This document shows positions 7,781-17,028 of a stretch of DNA of 25,776 bases, in pieces; position 1 is the first letter of the stretch, and every line of letters begins with the position of its first letter. The DNA lies in assembly GCA_007118195.1 (NCBI GenBank), contig SKSA01000018.1:1-25776 (forward strand). Direction: 5' to 3'. The notes under the pieces are model-generated. The model saw only the letters and a program-made list of their open reading frames with translations, ran no database searches and had not been told where the DNA came from. Made by a program: the position numbers and the translations under genes. Origin of the DNA: Anaerobacillus sp. Its GTDB lineage: Bacteria; Bacillota; Bacilli; Bacillales; Anaerobacillaceae.

Positions 7781-9325
7781 ATGAATGAACAACAAAAAAA
7801 GCAAATGACGCTAAATCTTGATCTTGCTTCTGCGGACAAAAAATCCGGCCAGAAAAAAGATTACGGACAATATTTTCAAACAACATTCACACAACCGAGT
7901 TTAAAAGATGCTAAACGTCGTGGGAAAGAGGATGTAAAAGTCCATTATGATTTTGATATTCCAGAAGAAATGCGTTCTTTAGGAAAAGGTAGGAAATTCC
8001 TCGTTCGTACGTACGGCTGTCAGATGAATGAGCACGACTCTGAAAATATGGCCGGTATTTTGTTAGAAATGGGCTTTGAGCCAACCGGTGAAACGGAAGA
8101 AGCAGATGTGATTTTATTAAATACGTTCGCGATCCGAGAAAATGCAGAAAATAAAGTGTTTGGTGAAATTGGAAACTTAAAACCGTTAAAAAGAGAGAAA
8201 CCTGGACTTGTGATCGGGGTTTGTGGCTGTATGTCTCAAGAGGAATCAGTCGTTAATAAAATATTACAAAAGCATCAGCATGTAGACCTTATTTTTGGAA
8301 CGCATAATATTCACCGCCTTCCTCATTTAATAAAAGATGCGATCTTTAATAAAGAAATGGTCATCGAAGTTTGGTCTAAAGAGGGCGATATTATTGAGAA
8401 TATGCCTCGCGCTCGTCGTGGTCAATTACAAGGTTGGGTAAACATTATGTACGGCTGTGATAAGTTTTGTACCTACTGTATCGTGCCATATACAAGAGGA
8501 AAAGAAAGAAGTCGACAACCAGAGGATATTATTGCTGAAGTACGGGAGTTGGCCCGTTTAGGTTATAAAGAGATAACATTATTAGGGCAAAACGTAAATG
8601 CTTACGGAAAAGACTTTGAAGGTATGAAGTACGGACTTGGTGATTTAATGGATGAAATCCGTAAAATTGATATACCGCGGATCCGCTTTACGACAAGTCA
8701 TCCTCGTGATTTTGATGATTATTTAATTGAAGTTCTTGCCAAAGGTGGTAACCTAGTAGAACACATCCATTTGCCTGTTCAAAGTGGGAATACTGAGATG
8801 TTAAAAATTATGGCAAGGAAATATACGCGAGAACAGTATGTAGAGTTAGCCAATAAAATTAAAGAAAGAATTCCAAATTCGACGCTTACAACGGATATAA
8901 TTGTTGGGTTTCCGAATGAAACAGAAGAGCAATTTGAGGATACGTTGTCACTTATAAAGGAAATGGAATACGATAGTGCATATACGTACATTTATTCACC
9001 TAGAGAAGGAACCCCTGCAGCTAAAATGGAAGATAACGTTCCTTTAAATGTGAAGCGTGATCGCTTGCAACGTTTAAATGCAGTGATTAATGAAATGTCT
9101 GCTCGTAAAAATAAAGAGCTTGAAGGACAAGTTGTTGAAATTCTTGTTGAAGGTGAAAGTAAGAAGAATCCAGATATTTTATCAGGAAGAACGAGAACGA
9201 ATAAACTTGTGAACTTTAGCGGGCCTAAATCTGTGATTGGTGAGATCGTTTATGTTAAAATAACAGAAGCAAAAACGTGGTCACTGGATGGTCATATAGT
9301 TGAAGAGGCAGAGGTGAAAGCTTAA
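7781..9325 (+). CDS. miaB: tRNA-2-methylthio-N6-isopentenyladenosine37 synthase MiaB
   Basis: Radical-SAM methylthiotransferase that converts i6A37 in tRNA to ms2i6A37, acting after MiaA (encoded at 18078-19028). Start ATG 7781 (514 aa) has AAAGGAG at 7766-7772. The upstream in-frame TTG at 7742 would add residues absent from the family and lies almost at the promoter. The radical-SAM cluster is CDKFCTYC (Cys226, 230, 233), and a TRAM domain ends the protein. In the N-terminal UPF0004 domain Cys80 (TYGCQMN) and Cys150 (GVCGCM) are present. The middle ligand of the auxiliary [4Fe-4S] cluster, normally the Cys of [12 protein letters not shown], is Phe116 here (codon TTC, 8126-8128). All surrounding residues are conserved. 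The stop codon overlaps the ricA start by one base (TAATG), so the pair is coupled. Confidence 0.95.
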   Translation: MNEQQKKQMTLNLDLASADKKSGQKKDYGQYFQTTFTQPSLKDAKRRGKEDVKVHYDFDIPEEMRSLGKGRKFLVRTYGCQMNEHDSENMAGILLEMGFEPTGETEEADVILLNTFAIRENAENKVFGEIGNLKPLKREKPGLVIGVCGCMSQEESVVNKILQKHQHVDLIFGTHNIHRLPHLIKDAIFNKEMVIEVWSKEGDIIENMPRARRGQLQGWVNIMYGCDKFCTYCIVPYTRGKERSRQPEDIIAEVRELARLGYKEITLLGQNVNAYGKDFEGMKYGLGDLMDEIRKIDIPRIRFTTSHPRDFDDYLIEVLAKGGNLVEHIHLPVQSGNTEMLKIMARKYTREQYVELANKIKERIPNSTLTTDIIVGFPNETEEQFEDTLSLIKEMEYDSAYTYIYSPREGTPAAKMEDNVPLNVKRDRLQRLNAVINEMSARKNKELEGQVVEILVEGESKKNPDILSGRTRTNKLVNFSGPKSVIGEIVYVKITEAKTWSLDGHIVEEAEVKA

Positions 9326-9756
9326 TGGATAAAACGTATACAAAAGACGAGATTGTTTTAAAAGCAAAAGAAATCGCTAAAATGATAGCAGAAACTGAAG
9401 AAGTTGAATTTTTTAAGAAAGCAGAATTACAAGTTAATGAACATCCTAGGGTTCAACAATTAATTAGCGGAATAAAAGTTATGCAAAAGGAAGCTGTAAA
9501 TCTTCAACATTACAATAAAACAGAAGCCTTAAAAAAAGCGGAGTCTAAAATTGATGCTTTGCAGGATGAACTTGATCAAATTCCACTAGTAAAGGAATTT
9601 AAACAAAGCCAAACAGATGTAAATAGTTTGTTGCAACTTGTTGCTAATACCATTTCTAATACAGTAACAGATGAAATTATTAAATCGACTGGTGGCGACC
9701 TTTTAAAAGGAACGACAACAAAGAAAAGCTGTGACAGTAAATGTGATGATCAATAA
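9325..9756 (+). CDS. ricA: RicA (YmcA), regulatory iron-sulfur protein of the RicAFT complex
   Basis: Small helical protein of the YlbF/YmcA family. In B. subtilis RicA, RicF and RicT form a complex bearing [4Fe-4S] clusters. That complex works with RNase Y in maturation of operon mRNAs and is needed for competence, biofilm formation and sporulation. The 143-residue product has the characteristic IAKMIAETEEVEFFKKAE opening and the EIIKSTGGDLLKG segment. It ends in a Cys pair (Cys136 and Cys140, SCDSKCDD), in the C-terminal region where the B. subtilis protein carries its cluster-binding cysteines. ATG 9325 overlaps the miaB stop, and the GAGGTG at 9310-9315 serves as ribosome site. Its effector rny is in the same window. 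A strong terminator follows. Confidence 0.92.
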   Translation: MDKTYTKDEIVLKAKEIAKMIAETEEVEFFKKAELQVNEHPRVQQLISGIKVMQKEAVNLQHYNKTEALKKAESKIDALQDELDQIPLVKEFKQSQTDVNSLLQLVANTISNTVTDEIIKSTGGDLLKGTTTKKSCDSKCDDQ

Positions 9757-9767
9757 ATAACAATGAT

Positions 9768-9816
9768 AATCTAGCTTTGCACTATGTTTAAAATAGTGTT
9801 GAAGCTAGATTTTTTT
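9768..9816 (+). terminator. Terminator of miaB-ricA
   Basis: The 10-bp stem AATCTAGCTT (9768-9777) pairs with AAGCTAGATT (9802-9811). It encloses a second short stem (CACTAT with ATAGTG) and is followed by a T run. Confidence 0.85.
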
Positions 9817-10188
9817 GTTTATGAAATAGTAGGTAAGTTTAAAAAAGATCGACCGACATTTTATTGATAGTGAAGAGGCTTTTTATAATAGTTTACCTAT
9901 TTTTAAATTTCACGTACCGTACTGAAAATATATTTTAAATTTTTATCATTTAATCGATGAAGCTCCCATATATATAAATGAAAAAGCAAATGAAATTAGC
10001 ACAACTACGAATGTTTTCACATATGCTTTAATATCATGTATTAGGGAAGTCATTGTACGTTTTTTTTCCATTAAATCCAAATAGTTAGCACAATAGTCAT
10101 TTGTCTTGCATAGGATGAGAGTGAAGACTGTTTGGGAGAGACTGACTAAAAATAAAGTGTCTGTCTCACGGAGAACAACCAATTGTTT
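9817..10188. other. Intergenic stretch before cotE
   Basis: An AT-rich region of about 370 bp between the ricA terminator and the cotE ribosome site. It holds one weak minus-strand frame (9946-10071, listed separately). CATAGGAT (10109-10116) resembles the sigma-E/sigma-K -10 pattern CATAnnnT, but no convincing -35 could be matched. A short imperfect hairpin (GAGACTGAC at 10138-10146 with GTCTGTCTC at 10159-10167) lies just before the cotE ribosome site. cotE is mother-cell expressed in B. subtilis, so a sigma-E-type promoter is expected here, but I cannot place it with confidence. Confidence 0.35.
9946..10071 (-). CDS. Possible small membrane protein, doubtful
   Basis: A 41-codon minus-strand frame reads MEKKRTMTSLIHDIKAYVK followed by a hydrophobic FVVVLISFAFSFIYMGA segment, which could be one transmembrane helix after a basic N-terminus. 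No Shine-Dalgarno sequence precedes the first ATG, and the second (10053) has only a weak GGA about 11 bases away. No promoter was found. The product resembles nothing I recognise. The sole reasons to list it are the positive-inside topology and the lack of another gene here. Confidence 0.2.
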   Translation of the reverse strand: MEKKRTMTSLIHDIKAYVKTFVVVLISFAFSFIYMGASSIK

Positions 10189-10205
10189 GAGGAGGGTAAA
10201 AACAA

Positions 10206-10778
10206 ATGTCACAAACAGAAAAAGATTTAAATTACAGAGAGATCATAACAAAAGCCGTTTGTGGAAAAGGGAGAAAATTCTCACAGGCTAGTCATACGAT
10301 CCGCCCTTCCCATAAGCCGTCGAGTATTTTAGGATGTTGGATTATCAACCATAAGTACGAAGCGGAAAAAAAGGGAGATTGTATTGAAGTACGTGGAAGT
10401 TACGATATTAACATTTGGTTCTCTTACAGTAACAACACAAAAACGGAAGTTGCAACTGAGACTGTTACTTATACAGATGTAGTTCCACTTACTCTGCAAG
10501 ACAAAAATGTGTTATCAGATGAATTAGAAGTCATTGCTAGAGCTATTCAACAGCCTAATACACTAGAAGCGACCATTGCGCCTAATGGAACAAGTTGCAT
10601 TGTTCAAGTGGAGCGAGAGTTTTTAGTGGAAGTTATTGGGGAAACGAAAGTTTGTGTTTATTGCAATCCAGATGGAATTTCTGATGAATTAGATGCAAAA
10701 ACTTGGGACTATGATGTAGAAGATGAAGAATTCGAGGACCTAGACCCTAATTTCTTAACGGGTGAATTAGAAGAATAG
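10206..10778 (+). CDS. cotE: Outer spore coat morphogenetic protein CotE
   Basis: Mother-cell protein that forms a ring around the forespore and recruits most outer-coat proteins. The 190 residues keep the diagnostic core: [70 protein letters not shown] and [17 protein letters not shown]. The very acidic C-terminal tail ([13 protein letters not shown]) is also there. The ATG at 10206 has GAGGAGGG at 10189-10196, nine bases upstream. A terminator on each side makes it a single-gene unit, in the conserved ricA-cotE-mutS order. In this genome an amidoligase gene has been inserted between cotE and mutS. Slightly longer than the B. subtilis protein (about 181 aa), with small N-terminal and linker extensions. 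Confidence 0.96.
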   Translation: MSQTEKDLNYREIITKAVCGKGRKFSQASHTIRPSHKPSSILGCWIINHKYEAEKKGDCIEVRGSYDINIWFSYSNNTKTEVATETVTYTDVVPLTLQDKNVLSDELEVIARAIQQPNTLEATIAPNGTSCIVQVEREFLVEVIGETKVCVYCNPDGISDELDAKTWDYDVEDEEFEDLDPNFLTGELEE

Positions 10779-10788
10779 TAAAAATGGG

Positions 10789-10818
10789 AGGAAGAAGTTT
10801 ACTTCTTCCTATTTTTTT
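10789..10818 (+). terminator. Terminator of cotE
   Basis: The perfect 9-bp stem AGGAAGAAG (10789-10797) pairs with CTTCTTCCT (10802-10810) around a TTTA loop, followed by ATTTTTTT. Confidence 0.9.
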
Positions 10819-10851
10819 ATTAAAAAACACCGTCATCAATTAATACGTTAA

Positions 10852-10970
10852 TGAATTTCATAATTCAATATCATTATTAACGCCATTAAGTATCTATATG
10901 TAGTTGCGTTAAACCGCTCGCAACTACATATAGGTTTGATATGGCTCAATTTAGGTGTTTATGAAATTCA
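10852..10970. repeat. 119-bp palindromic repeat element, copy 1
   Basis: Perfect 12-bp terminal inverted repeats TGAATTTCATAA (10852-10863) and TTATGAAATTCA (10959-10970) flank a hairpin of two perfect 15-bp arms (10894-10908 with 10919-10933). The same ends, plus about 40 bp of similar right-end sequence (TTGATnTGGCT onward), recur at 17029-17154. It looks like a MITE-type non-coding element. No coding capacity and no clear target duplication are seen. Confidence 0.6.
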
Positions 10971-10977
10971 CTCACGT

Positions 10978-11062
10978 AAAAGAACGAGTGATTTCCTTCT
11001 CTTTGCTTTAAACTTCTAACGAACTTTAGAGGCTCGTTCAGGAAATTACTCGTTCTTTTTTT
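10978..11062 (+). promoter_or_regulatory. Large terminator-like hairpin before the amidoligase gene, possible attenuator
   Basis: A 19-bp stem (10978-10996 with 11041-11059, one G-U pair) ends in a seven-T run, 30 bp upstream of the next start codon. Its 44-nt loop contains a 7-bp hairpin (11013-11019 with 11026-11032). It also contains CTCGTTC (11033-11039), a direct copy of the terminator's own right-arm segment at 11049-11055. GAACGAG (10982-10988) could therefore pair with either copy, giving mutually exclusive terminator and antiterminator folds. Attenuation is inference; a plain terminator or another repeat family is possible. Confidence 0.45.
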
Positions 11063-11092
11063 ATACAAAACCACTAGAAGGAGGTGAGTGGG

Positions 11093-12247
11093 ATGAAACT
11101 TTCTAATGAAATAAAGAATTTTCACGAACAAATTAATTATCAATTAGAACCCTTACCGATTTCTGTATTGAAAAGCCATAAAATAAATGTAGGTCCAATG
11201 AAAAAGGCGATGAAAACACAACTAAAAATAAGGTCGTTTCATTTTACGGTATTGTCAATAGAACGATATTTAAGTTCTTCAGCAATGGTATTCAATCAAC
11301 CATTTAAATGGGAAAAAATCGGTGGTGAAAGTTTATATTATGAAACAGAATTAACAGAATTTTCTTTGCAATGTTTGTATTTAATGCATATCCCGTTAGG
11401 AGAGTGTGTTGTACAACGGACAGGGAAAAAAGAACTGATCGTAATAAAAATACGTCCTATTGAAGTGACCGAATTAACAGCTGAAGAACAAGAGGTCATT
11501 TTCCGAAAGATAAGGAGAGAAAATGAAAAACGAGTTACTTTTGGGGCGGACCTAGAACTGATGATCCGAAATAAAAAAACTAAAAAATATGTAGATGGAG
11601 GGGCGATCAAAAATAAACAAATTGGATTTGATGATGCTATTGCCCTTAATAACCATCGAGTGTATCACCCGATATTTGAAGTTAGGCCAGATCCCTCTGC
11701 TCATATCCAACAGCTACATAAAAACTTAAACCGTTTATACTCTATAGTAATAAAAGAAACATCGAAGTACCAGTACGAAACAGTAGCAGATGCACATCCG
11801 AAACAGAGGTTTTTCTTAGGGGGACATCTTCATTTCGGGAACGTACGATTTACGTTCCAAGATGTTGCTTCACTAGATACGTTTTTAGCGATCCCGCTTT
11901 CCTTAATTGAGCGTAAGCCATCATTACAAAGACGTTCTCATTATGGAAGATTAGGGTCAGTAAGAGCGAACCCTTATGATGGATTTGAATATAGAGTATT
12001 ACCTACATGGTTTCCTCTCATTCCGAACGCTTTCCCGATTTTACAATGGATTGAGTTTATTATAAATAATACTCATAAAATTAATATTACGAAATTGAAG
12101 CAAAAAGAGATTGATAACTATTACAACAATGAAAAAGGTGAGATTTCAATAGATGATTGGGCTAGAGAGAATAAGGATAATTTTCAAGATATAAACGGCT
12201 CTTCTTTATTTAGTCACTACATTGCTTGCTTGAAAAAACTGATCTGA
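11093..12247 (+). CDS. Putative amidoligase, phiEco32-like COOH-NH2 ligase type 2 family
   Basis: Predicted ATP-dependent carboxylate-amine ligase with a glutamine-synthetase-like fold. Substrate unknown. Residues 1 to about 140 are a variable N-terminal region. The catalytic half shows the family's ordered motifs: FGADLELMI at 150-158 (usually GADPE), EVRPDPS at 196-202, GGHLHFGN at 243-250, RRSHYGRLGSVR at 280-291 and GFEYRVLPTW at 297-306. Their acidic, His and Arg residues match the metal/ATP and substrate positions described for these enzymes. The GADPE motif has Leu instead of Pro. Start ATG 11093 (384 aa) follows AAGGAGGTGAG at 11078-11088; the GTG at 11084 lies in that ribosome site. 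It stands between cotE and mutS, behind a terminator-like hairpin. A role in modifying spore proteins or peptides is conceivable from the neighbourhood alone. Confidence 0.72.
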   Translation: MKLSNEIKNFHEQINYQLEPLPISVLKSHKINVGPMKKAMKTQLKIRSFHFTVLSIERYLSSSAMVFNQPFKWEKIGGESLYYETELTEFSLQCLYLMHIPLGECVVQRTGKKELIVIKIRPIEVTELTAEEQEVIFRKIRRENEKRVTFGADLELMIRNKKTKKYVDGGAIKNKQIGFDDAIALNNHRVYHPIFEVRPDPSAHIQQLHKNLNRLYSIVIKETSKYQYETVADAHPKQRFFLGGHLHFGNVRFTFQDVASLDTFLAIPLSLIERKPSLQRRSHYGRLGSVRANPYDGFEYRVLPTWFPLIPNAFPILQWIEFIINNTHKINITKLKQKEIDNYYNNEKGEISIDDWARENKDNFQDINGSSLFSHYIACLKKLI

Positions 12248-12271
12248 TACTGTCGAGATTTGTAGTTAATA

Positions 12272-12280
12272 TGTTATACT
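12272..12280 (+). promoter_or_regulatory. Candidate extended -10 promoter for mutS
   Basis: TGTTATACT matches the extended -10 form TGnTATAAT, 37 bp before the mutS start. No good -35 is present, as is common for this promoter class. Weak inverted arms (12258-12266 with 12292-12300) surround it. Confidence 0.4.
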
Positions 12281-12317
12281 TATCATTGATGACTACGAAT
12301 ACTTGGGGGAACATTCA

Positions 12318-14921
12318 ATGGCCGAACATACGCCTATGATAAAACAATATTTAACAATTAAGGCACAATATAAAGATGCCTTTTTATTTTTTCGTTTAGG
12401 AGATTTTTATGAATTGTTTTTTGAAGATGCTAAAAAAGCATCCCAAGAACTAGAAATTACGTTAACTAGTCGCGGAACGGGTTCAGAAAGTGAACGTATT
12501 CCTATGTGTGGGGTTCCTTATCATTCTGCAGAGCAATATATTCAACAATTAATCGGAAAAGGATATAAGGTAGCTATTTGTGAGCAGACTGAAGACCCTA
12601 GGCAGGCAAAAGGAGTCGTAAAGCGAGAGGTAGTAAAATTAATTACACCTGGAACAGTGATGGAAGGCAAAGTGATCCAAGAAAAGGAAAATAACTTTAT
12701 TGCTTCGGTGACTGACTTTTCAGATGAAACATATGGTTTTGCGATTACCGATTTAACTACGGGACAAAGTTATGTGACCATTTTACAAGGAAGTTGGCAA
12801 GACGTTATCAATGAGGTAGCGACAACGGGAGCGAAAGAGGTTATTTTTGCACCAGATATTATAGAGGAAAAACTAACGCAGCTACTTCAGCAGTTGCATG
12901 TCACTGTTTCGTATGAAGAAACGGTGGAACCGCCAGAAAGTTTACTTGAATTATGCAATGATTTAGGTCAGCAAAAGCTAATTTTAACTTTTGGTCGTTT
13001 ATGTGCTTATTTAGTTCGTACTCAAAAACGTTCCTTAGATCATTTGCAGCCTGTCGTCTATTACTCACCTACTGACTTTATGAGAATTGACCTTCATTCA
13101 AAACGGAATCTTGAGTTAGTAGAAACGATTCGTGAGAAGAAAAAGAAAGGTTCACTTCTTTGGTTACTTGATAAAACGGTAACGGCGATGGGAGGAAGAC
13201 TTTTAAAGTATTGGCTTGAGCGCCCTCTATTAAATCAAGCAAAAATCGAAAACCGACTAAGCATGGTTGAAACTTTAATGAACGAATATTTCGGAAGAGA
13301 AGAGCTTCGTGAGCTATTAAAAGAGGTGTATGATTTAGAGCGTCTAGCTGGAAAAGTAGCTTATGGTAATGTAAATGCTCGGGAACTTGTACAGCTAAAG
13401 CGCTCATTACAACAAATACCAAATATCATTACATCCGTACAAAATTTAAATAATAGCTATGGTGAAACACTCGTAAAAGATATCGATACTTGTGAAGACC
13501 TACTATTAATTTTACAAAGTTCGTTAAAGGAAAACCCACCGATCTCCATTAAGGATGGTGGTATCATTTCTGACGGCTATAATGAACAGCTAGATCAATA
13601 CAGGGATGCAAGTAGGAACGGTAAGAGTTGGATTACTGAATTAGAGCAACGCGAAAGGAAAGCTACGGGAATTAAGTCTTTAAAAGTAGGCTATAACAAA
13701 GTGTTTGGCTATTACATTGAAGTAACTAGGGCAAACTTAGTCCACCTTGAAGAAGGGCGATATGAACGAAAGCAAACTCTTTCAAATGCGGAAAGATTTA
13801 TTACCCCTGAACTTAAGGAAAAAGAGGCACTTATTTTAGAGGCTGAAGAAAGAATTGAACAACTAGAATATGAACTATTTTTGCAGATTCGCGAAAATGT
13901 AAAACAATATATTTCGAAGCTTCAAGATGTGGCTAAAAAAGTAAGTGAGCTTGATGTATTGCAAAGCTTTGCGCAGGTTAGTGAAGAGAATCGTTATACG
14001 AAACCTAGGTTTAATGATCATCGCCATATTTCCATTGTTGAAGGTCGACACCCTGTCGTTGAAAAAGTACTTAGCTCAGGTGAATATGTAGCCAATGATG
14101 TCATTATGAACGAAGAACGAGAAGTTTTATTAATTACGGGACCAAATATGGCGGGGAAAAGCACCTATATGCGTCAACTAGCATTAATTTCTGTGTTAGC
14201 ACAAGTAGGGTGTTATGTTCCGGCCGATTCAGTAGATATACCAATTTTTGATCAAATTTTTACGAGAATAGGTGCTGCGGATGACCTTGCAAGTGGCCAA
14301 AGTACATTTATGGTAGAAATGTTAGAAACGAAAAATGCAATCTCGAAAGCTACGGAAAGAAGTTTAATTTTATTAGATGAGATTGGTAGAGGTACATCGA
14401 CGTACGATGGAATGGCATTAGCGCAAGCAATAATTGAATATATTCATCATGAGATCAATGCCAAAACATTATTTTCTACCCACTATCATGAGTTGACAGC
14501 GCTTGAAGAGGAACTTTCGGCGTTGAAAAATGTTCATGTAAGTGCTGTAGAAGAAAACGGAAAAGTTGTTTTTTTACACAAAGTCGTTGATGGACAAGCT
14601 GATAAAAGTTACGGGATTTATGTTGCTGAATTAGCAGACTTACCAGAGCAAGTGATTGAGCGAGCGAAAACGATTTTAGCAACTTTAGAAAACCAGTCTG
14701 CACAAGCAAATGAAGGAAAGTTAATAGCGAGTGAATCCCCTGTACAGCTAAATTTATTTAGCGAGCCTTCAGAAAATAATAAAAAACAAAAAAGCGAATC
14801 AAACTTAAATGATTATGAAAAAAAAGTAGTCTCTTCTTTGAAAAAGTTAGATATATTAAACATTACACCAATTGAAGCGATACAAAAACTTAATGATTTA
14901 CAGAGAAAATTAAAAGGGTAA
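12318..14921 (+). CDS. mutS: DNA mismatch repair protein MutS
   Basis: Recognises base mismatches and small loops, then recruits MutL. The 867 residues show the mismatch-reading Phe30-Tyr31-Glu32 (RLGDFYELF), connector and lever domains, the Walker A loop GPNMAGKST (608-616), Walker [15 protein letters not shown] and the FSTHYHEL switch. A C-terminal QLNLF (810-814) is a plausible beta-clamp binding motif. I chose ATG 12318 because GGGGG at 12305-12309 is eight bases upstream and the protein then begins [12 protein letters not shown] as in relatives. The in-frame TTG at 12303 overlaps that site. It is followed by mutL, but a repeat-rich 207-bp spacer separates the pair, where B. subtilis has only a few bases. 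Confidence 0.98.
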   Translation: MAEHTPMIKQYLTIKAQYKDAFLFFRLGDFYELFFEDAKKASQELEITLTSRGTGSESERIPMCGVPYHSAEQYIQQLIGKGYKVAICEQTEDPRQAKGVVKREVVKLITPGTVMEGKVIQEKENNFIASVTDFSDETYGFAITDLTTGQSYVTILQGSWQDVINEVATTGAKEVIFAPDIIEEKLTQLLQQLHVTVSYEETVEPPESLLELCNDLGQQKLILTFGRLCAYLVRTQKRSLDHLQPVVYYSPTDFMRIDLHSKRNLELVETIREKKKKGSLLWLLDKTVTAMGGRLLKYWLERPLLNQAKIENRLSMVETLMNEYFGREELRELLKEVYDLERLAGKVAYGNVNARELVQLKRSLQQIPNIITSVQNLNNSYGETLVKDIDTCEDLLLILQSSLKENPPISIKDGGIISDGYNEQLDQYRDASRNGKSWITELEQRERKATGIKSLKVGYNKVFGYYIEVTRANLVHLEEGRYERKQTLSNAERFITPELKEKEALILEAEERIEQLEYELFLQIRENVKQYISKLQDVAKKVSELDVLQSFAQVSEENRYTKPRFNDHRHISIVEGRHPVVEKVLSSGEYVANDVIMNEEREVLLITGPNMAGKSTYMRQLALISVLAQVGCYVPADSVDIPIFDQIFTRIGAADDLASGQSTFMVEMLETKNAISKATERSLILLDEIGRGTSTYDGMALAQAIIEYIHHEINAKTLFSTHYHELTALEEELSALKNVHVSAVEENGKVVFLHKVVDGQADKSYGIYVAELADLPEQVIERAKTILATLENQSAQANEGKLIASESPVQLNLFSEPSENNKKQKSESNLNDYEKKVVSSLKKLDILNITPIEAIQKLNDLQRKLKG

Positions 14922-14933
14922 GTAAAAGCTAAG

Positions 14934-14955
14934 CAAGGCGCTTGCGCTTTTCTTA
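14934..14955. repeat. Fragment of the mutS-mutL spacer repeat
   Basis: Its GGCGCTTGCGCTTTTCTTA matches the right end of the fuller element (15095-15113) in direct orientation with a few differences. Its 7-bp self-complementarity before a T-rich end could weakly terminate mutS transcripts. Confidence 0.5.
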
Positions 14956-14989
14956 AGATAAGAAAGTATAAAATTTTGAACTAGGAAAG

Positions 14990-15113
14990 CAGTCTAGCTC
15001 CGAGCGCCAGCGGCTCGAGGTCAAATAACCTGACAGAAAAGTGGAGAGCCACACTTTTTTCCTGTCAGAACATTTGCTTGTCGCCGCTAGGTGGGCGCTC
15101 TGCGCTTTTCTTA
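14990..15113. repeat. Intergenic palindromic repeat between mutS and mutL
   Basis: The outer arms GAGCGCCAGCGGC (15002-15014) and GCCGCT...GGGCGCTC (15083-15100) pair with a small bulge. Inside them, CCTGACAGAAAAGTG (15029-15043) pairs imperfectly with CACTTTTTTCCTGTCAG (15051-15067). The TCTAGCTCCGAGCGCCAGCGG and GCGCTTTTCTTA ends match from memory a dispersed repeat common in Bacillaceae genomes. It is non-coding and places the mutL ribosome site at its edge. Confidence 0.65.
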
Positions 15114-15128
15114 GAAAAGGTGATTGTC

Positions 15129-17012
15129 ATGGGTAAAATCGTTAAATTAGATGAATATTTATCTAATAAAATTGCGGCAGGAGAAGTTGTTGAACGACCG
15201 GCATCGATTGTTAAGGAATTAGTAGAAAACTCCGTCGATGCAAATAGTACACAGATCCATATCGAGGTAGAAGAAGGTGGGCTTCAAAAAATCCGTATCG
15301 TGGATAACGGGGATGGTATTGAAGCAGATGATTGCCTATTAGCTTTTCACCGTCACGCTACGAGTAAAATTCGTACAGATAAAGATCTTTTTCGAATTAA
15401 AACGCTAGGCTTTCGAGGCGAAGCACTTCCAAGTATTGCCTCGGTGTCTCATTTGCAATTAAAATCATGCACGGGGACGGGCGCTGGGACAAATGTTGTT
15501 GTTGAAGGTGGGAAAATTACCGAAAATAGCCCATCATCTAGTAGAAAAGGAACAGATATTACCGTAACAAACCTTTTTTACAATACACCCGCTAGATTAA
15601 AGTATTTAAAAACGATTCATACAGAGCTCGGTAATATTACAGATTTTGTTTATCGATTGGCTCTAGCTAATCCTAATATTTCTTTTCGGTTAAACCATAA
15701 TGGTAAAAAAGTATTTTCATCCAATGGGAATGGCGATTTAAAGCAAGTGATTGCTGCAATTTATGGAATTAATATAGCAAAACAAATGGTTTACTTAGAG
15801 AATTCATCATTGGATTTCAAGATTTCAGGCTATGTCTGTAAACCTGAGGTGACTAGAGCAACACGTCAGTACATGTCTACGTTTATTAACCATCGTTTTA
15901 TTAAAAACTTTCCTTTAACAAAGGCGATTCAAGATGGCTATCATACATTATTACCGATCGGACGCTTTCCGATCGTTGTTCTTCAAATTGAAATGGACCC
16001 TATTTTAATTGATGTAAATGTGCATCCTTCAAAACTAGAGGTACGACTTAGTAAAGAAGATGAACTTAATAAGCTAGTTACAGAAACGATTAAATCAACG
16101 TTTAAACAAGTTCAATTGATTCCAGAAGTGAAAAAGGTTGCTGTAGAAAAACAAAAATCAGAACAAATCGCTTTTTCGCTTGTCCATTCACCAGAAAAGG
16201 AAAATAATGACCTTGTCCAATCAACAATCGCTGGAAATAATGTTCATGAACAAAAAGAAGAGAACTTTGAAAAAGGTGAAACCTCAATTTTACGTGAAAC
16301 GCTAAACAGTGATGAACGAATAACAGTTAGTCAAGATGCTGTTGAAGATAATGCCGGTGCTATTTTTAACGATAAGAAAAATGAAAATATAGAACCGGAG
16401 TTTGAAGCGAATGTAGATTCATTTGAAGAAAGAGTTCCTGTACTTTATCCGATAGGCCAAATGCACGGTACGTATATATTGGCTCAAAATGAAAATGGCT
16501 TATATATCATTGATCAACATGCTGCACAAGAGCGTATAAAGTACGAATATTTTCGCGAAAAGGTAGCTGAAGATAAAAAAGAGTTGCAAGATTTGATCGT
16601 CCCTATCAATTTTGAATTTACTTCTGCGGAAGTTGAACGTATAAAAATGAACGACGAAGCTTTACAAGAGCTAGGGATTTTTATAGAACCGTTTGGTCAA
16701 CAAAGTTTTATCGTACGTTCGCATCCGACATGGTTCCCTAGTGGAACAGAAGAAGAACTTATTAAAGATATTGTTGAAGCAGTAATGAACGGTAAGAAAG
16801 TGACTATAGGGAAGCTAAGAGAAGAAGCTGCGATTTTAATGTCATGTAAGGCAGCCATCAAAGCAAATCGTTATTTACGTAACGATGAAATGTTCTCACT
16901 ATTAGAATCGCTCCGAAAGTGTGAAGATCCATTTACTTGCCCTCATGGCAGACCTATATTTATTCATTTTACTACGTACGAAATGGAAAAAATGTTTAAA
17001 AGAATTATGTGA
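15129..17012 (+). CDS. mutL: DNA mismatch repair endonuclease MutL
   Basis: Couples mismatch recognition by MutS to strand nicking. The GHKL ATPase motifs are complete: ENSVDANST (33-41), DNGDGI (59-64), HATSKI (76-81) and GFRGEAL (94-100). After a low-complexity acidic linker (about residues 335-445), the C-terminal domain carries the endonuclease motif [12 protein letters not shown] with Asp462, plus SCKAAIKA and CPHGRP, which complete the metal site. It is thus a nicking MutL that needs no MutH. ATG 15129 gives 627 aa, the length of the B. subtilis protein. An in-frame ATG at 15078 would translate 17 residues of the repeat element, so it is rejected. AAAGGTG at 15116-15122 serves as ribosome site. 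Another repeat element follows the gene. Confidence 0.98.
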   Translation: MGKIVKLDEYLSNKIAAGEVVERPASIVKELVENSVDANSTQIHIEVEEGGLQKIRIVDNGDGIEADDCLLAFHRHATSKIRTDKDLFRIKTLGFRGEALPSIASVSHLQLKSCTGTGAGTNVVVEGGKITENSPSSSRKGTDITVTNLFYNTPARLKYLKTIHTELGNITDFVYRLALANPNISFRLNHNGKKVFSSNGNGDLKQVIAAIYGINIAKQMVYLENSSLDFKISGYVCKPEVTRATRQYMSTFINHRFIKNFPLTKAIQDGYHTLLPIGRFPIVVLQIEMDPILIDVNVHPSKLEVRLSKEDELNKLVTETIKSTFKQVQLIPEVKKVAVEKQKSEQIAFSLVHSPEKENNDLVQSTIAGNNVHEQKEENFEKGETSILRETLNSDERITVSQDAVEDNAGAIFNDKKNENIEPEFEANVDSFEERVPVLYPIGQMHGTYILAQNENGLYIIDQHAAQERIKYEYFREKVAEDKKELQDLIVPINFEFTSAEVERIKMNDEALQELGIFIEPFGQQSFIVRSHPTWFPSGTEEELIKDIVEAVMNGKKVTIGKLREEAAILMSCKAAIKANRYLRNDEMFSLLESLRKCEDPFTCPHGRPIFIHFTTYEMEKMFKRIM

Positions 17013-17028
17013 ACACATGGCATTTTAA

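Noticed and set aside
10106..10291. A 61-codon plus-strand frame overlapping the cotE start
   Set aside because: It is out of frame with cotE, has a composition of Lys/Arg/Thr typical of a shifted frame, and no ribosome site.
13078..13422. A 114-codon minus-strand open frame inside mutS
   Set aside because: It is opposite a well conserved coding region and has no ribosome site or recognisable sequence; a shadow of mutS codon use.
15078..15128. In-frame upstream ATG that would extend MutL by 17 residues
   Set aside because: The extension is a translation of the intergenic repeat; ATG 15129 has its own ribosome site and gives the family's 627-residue length and MGKI start.
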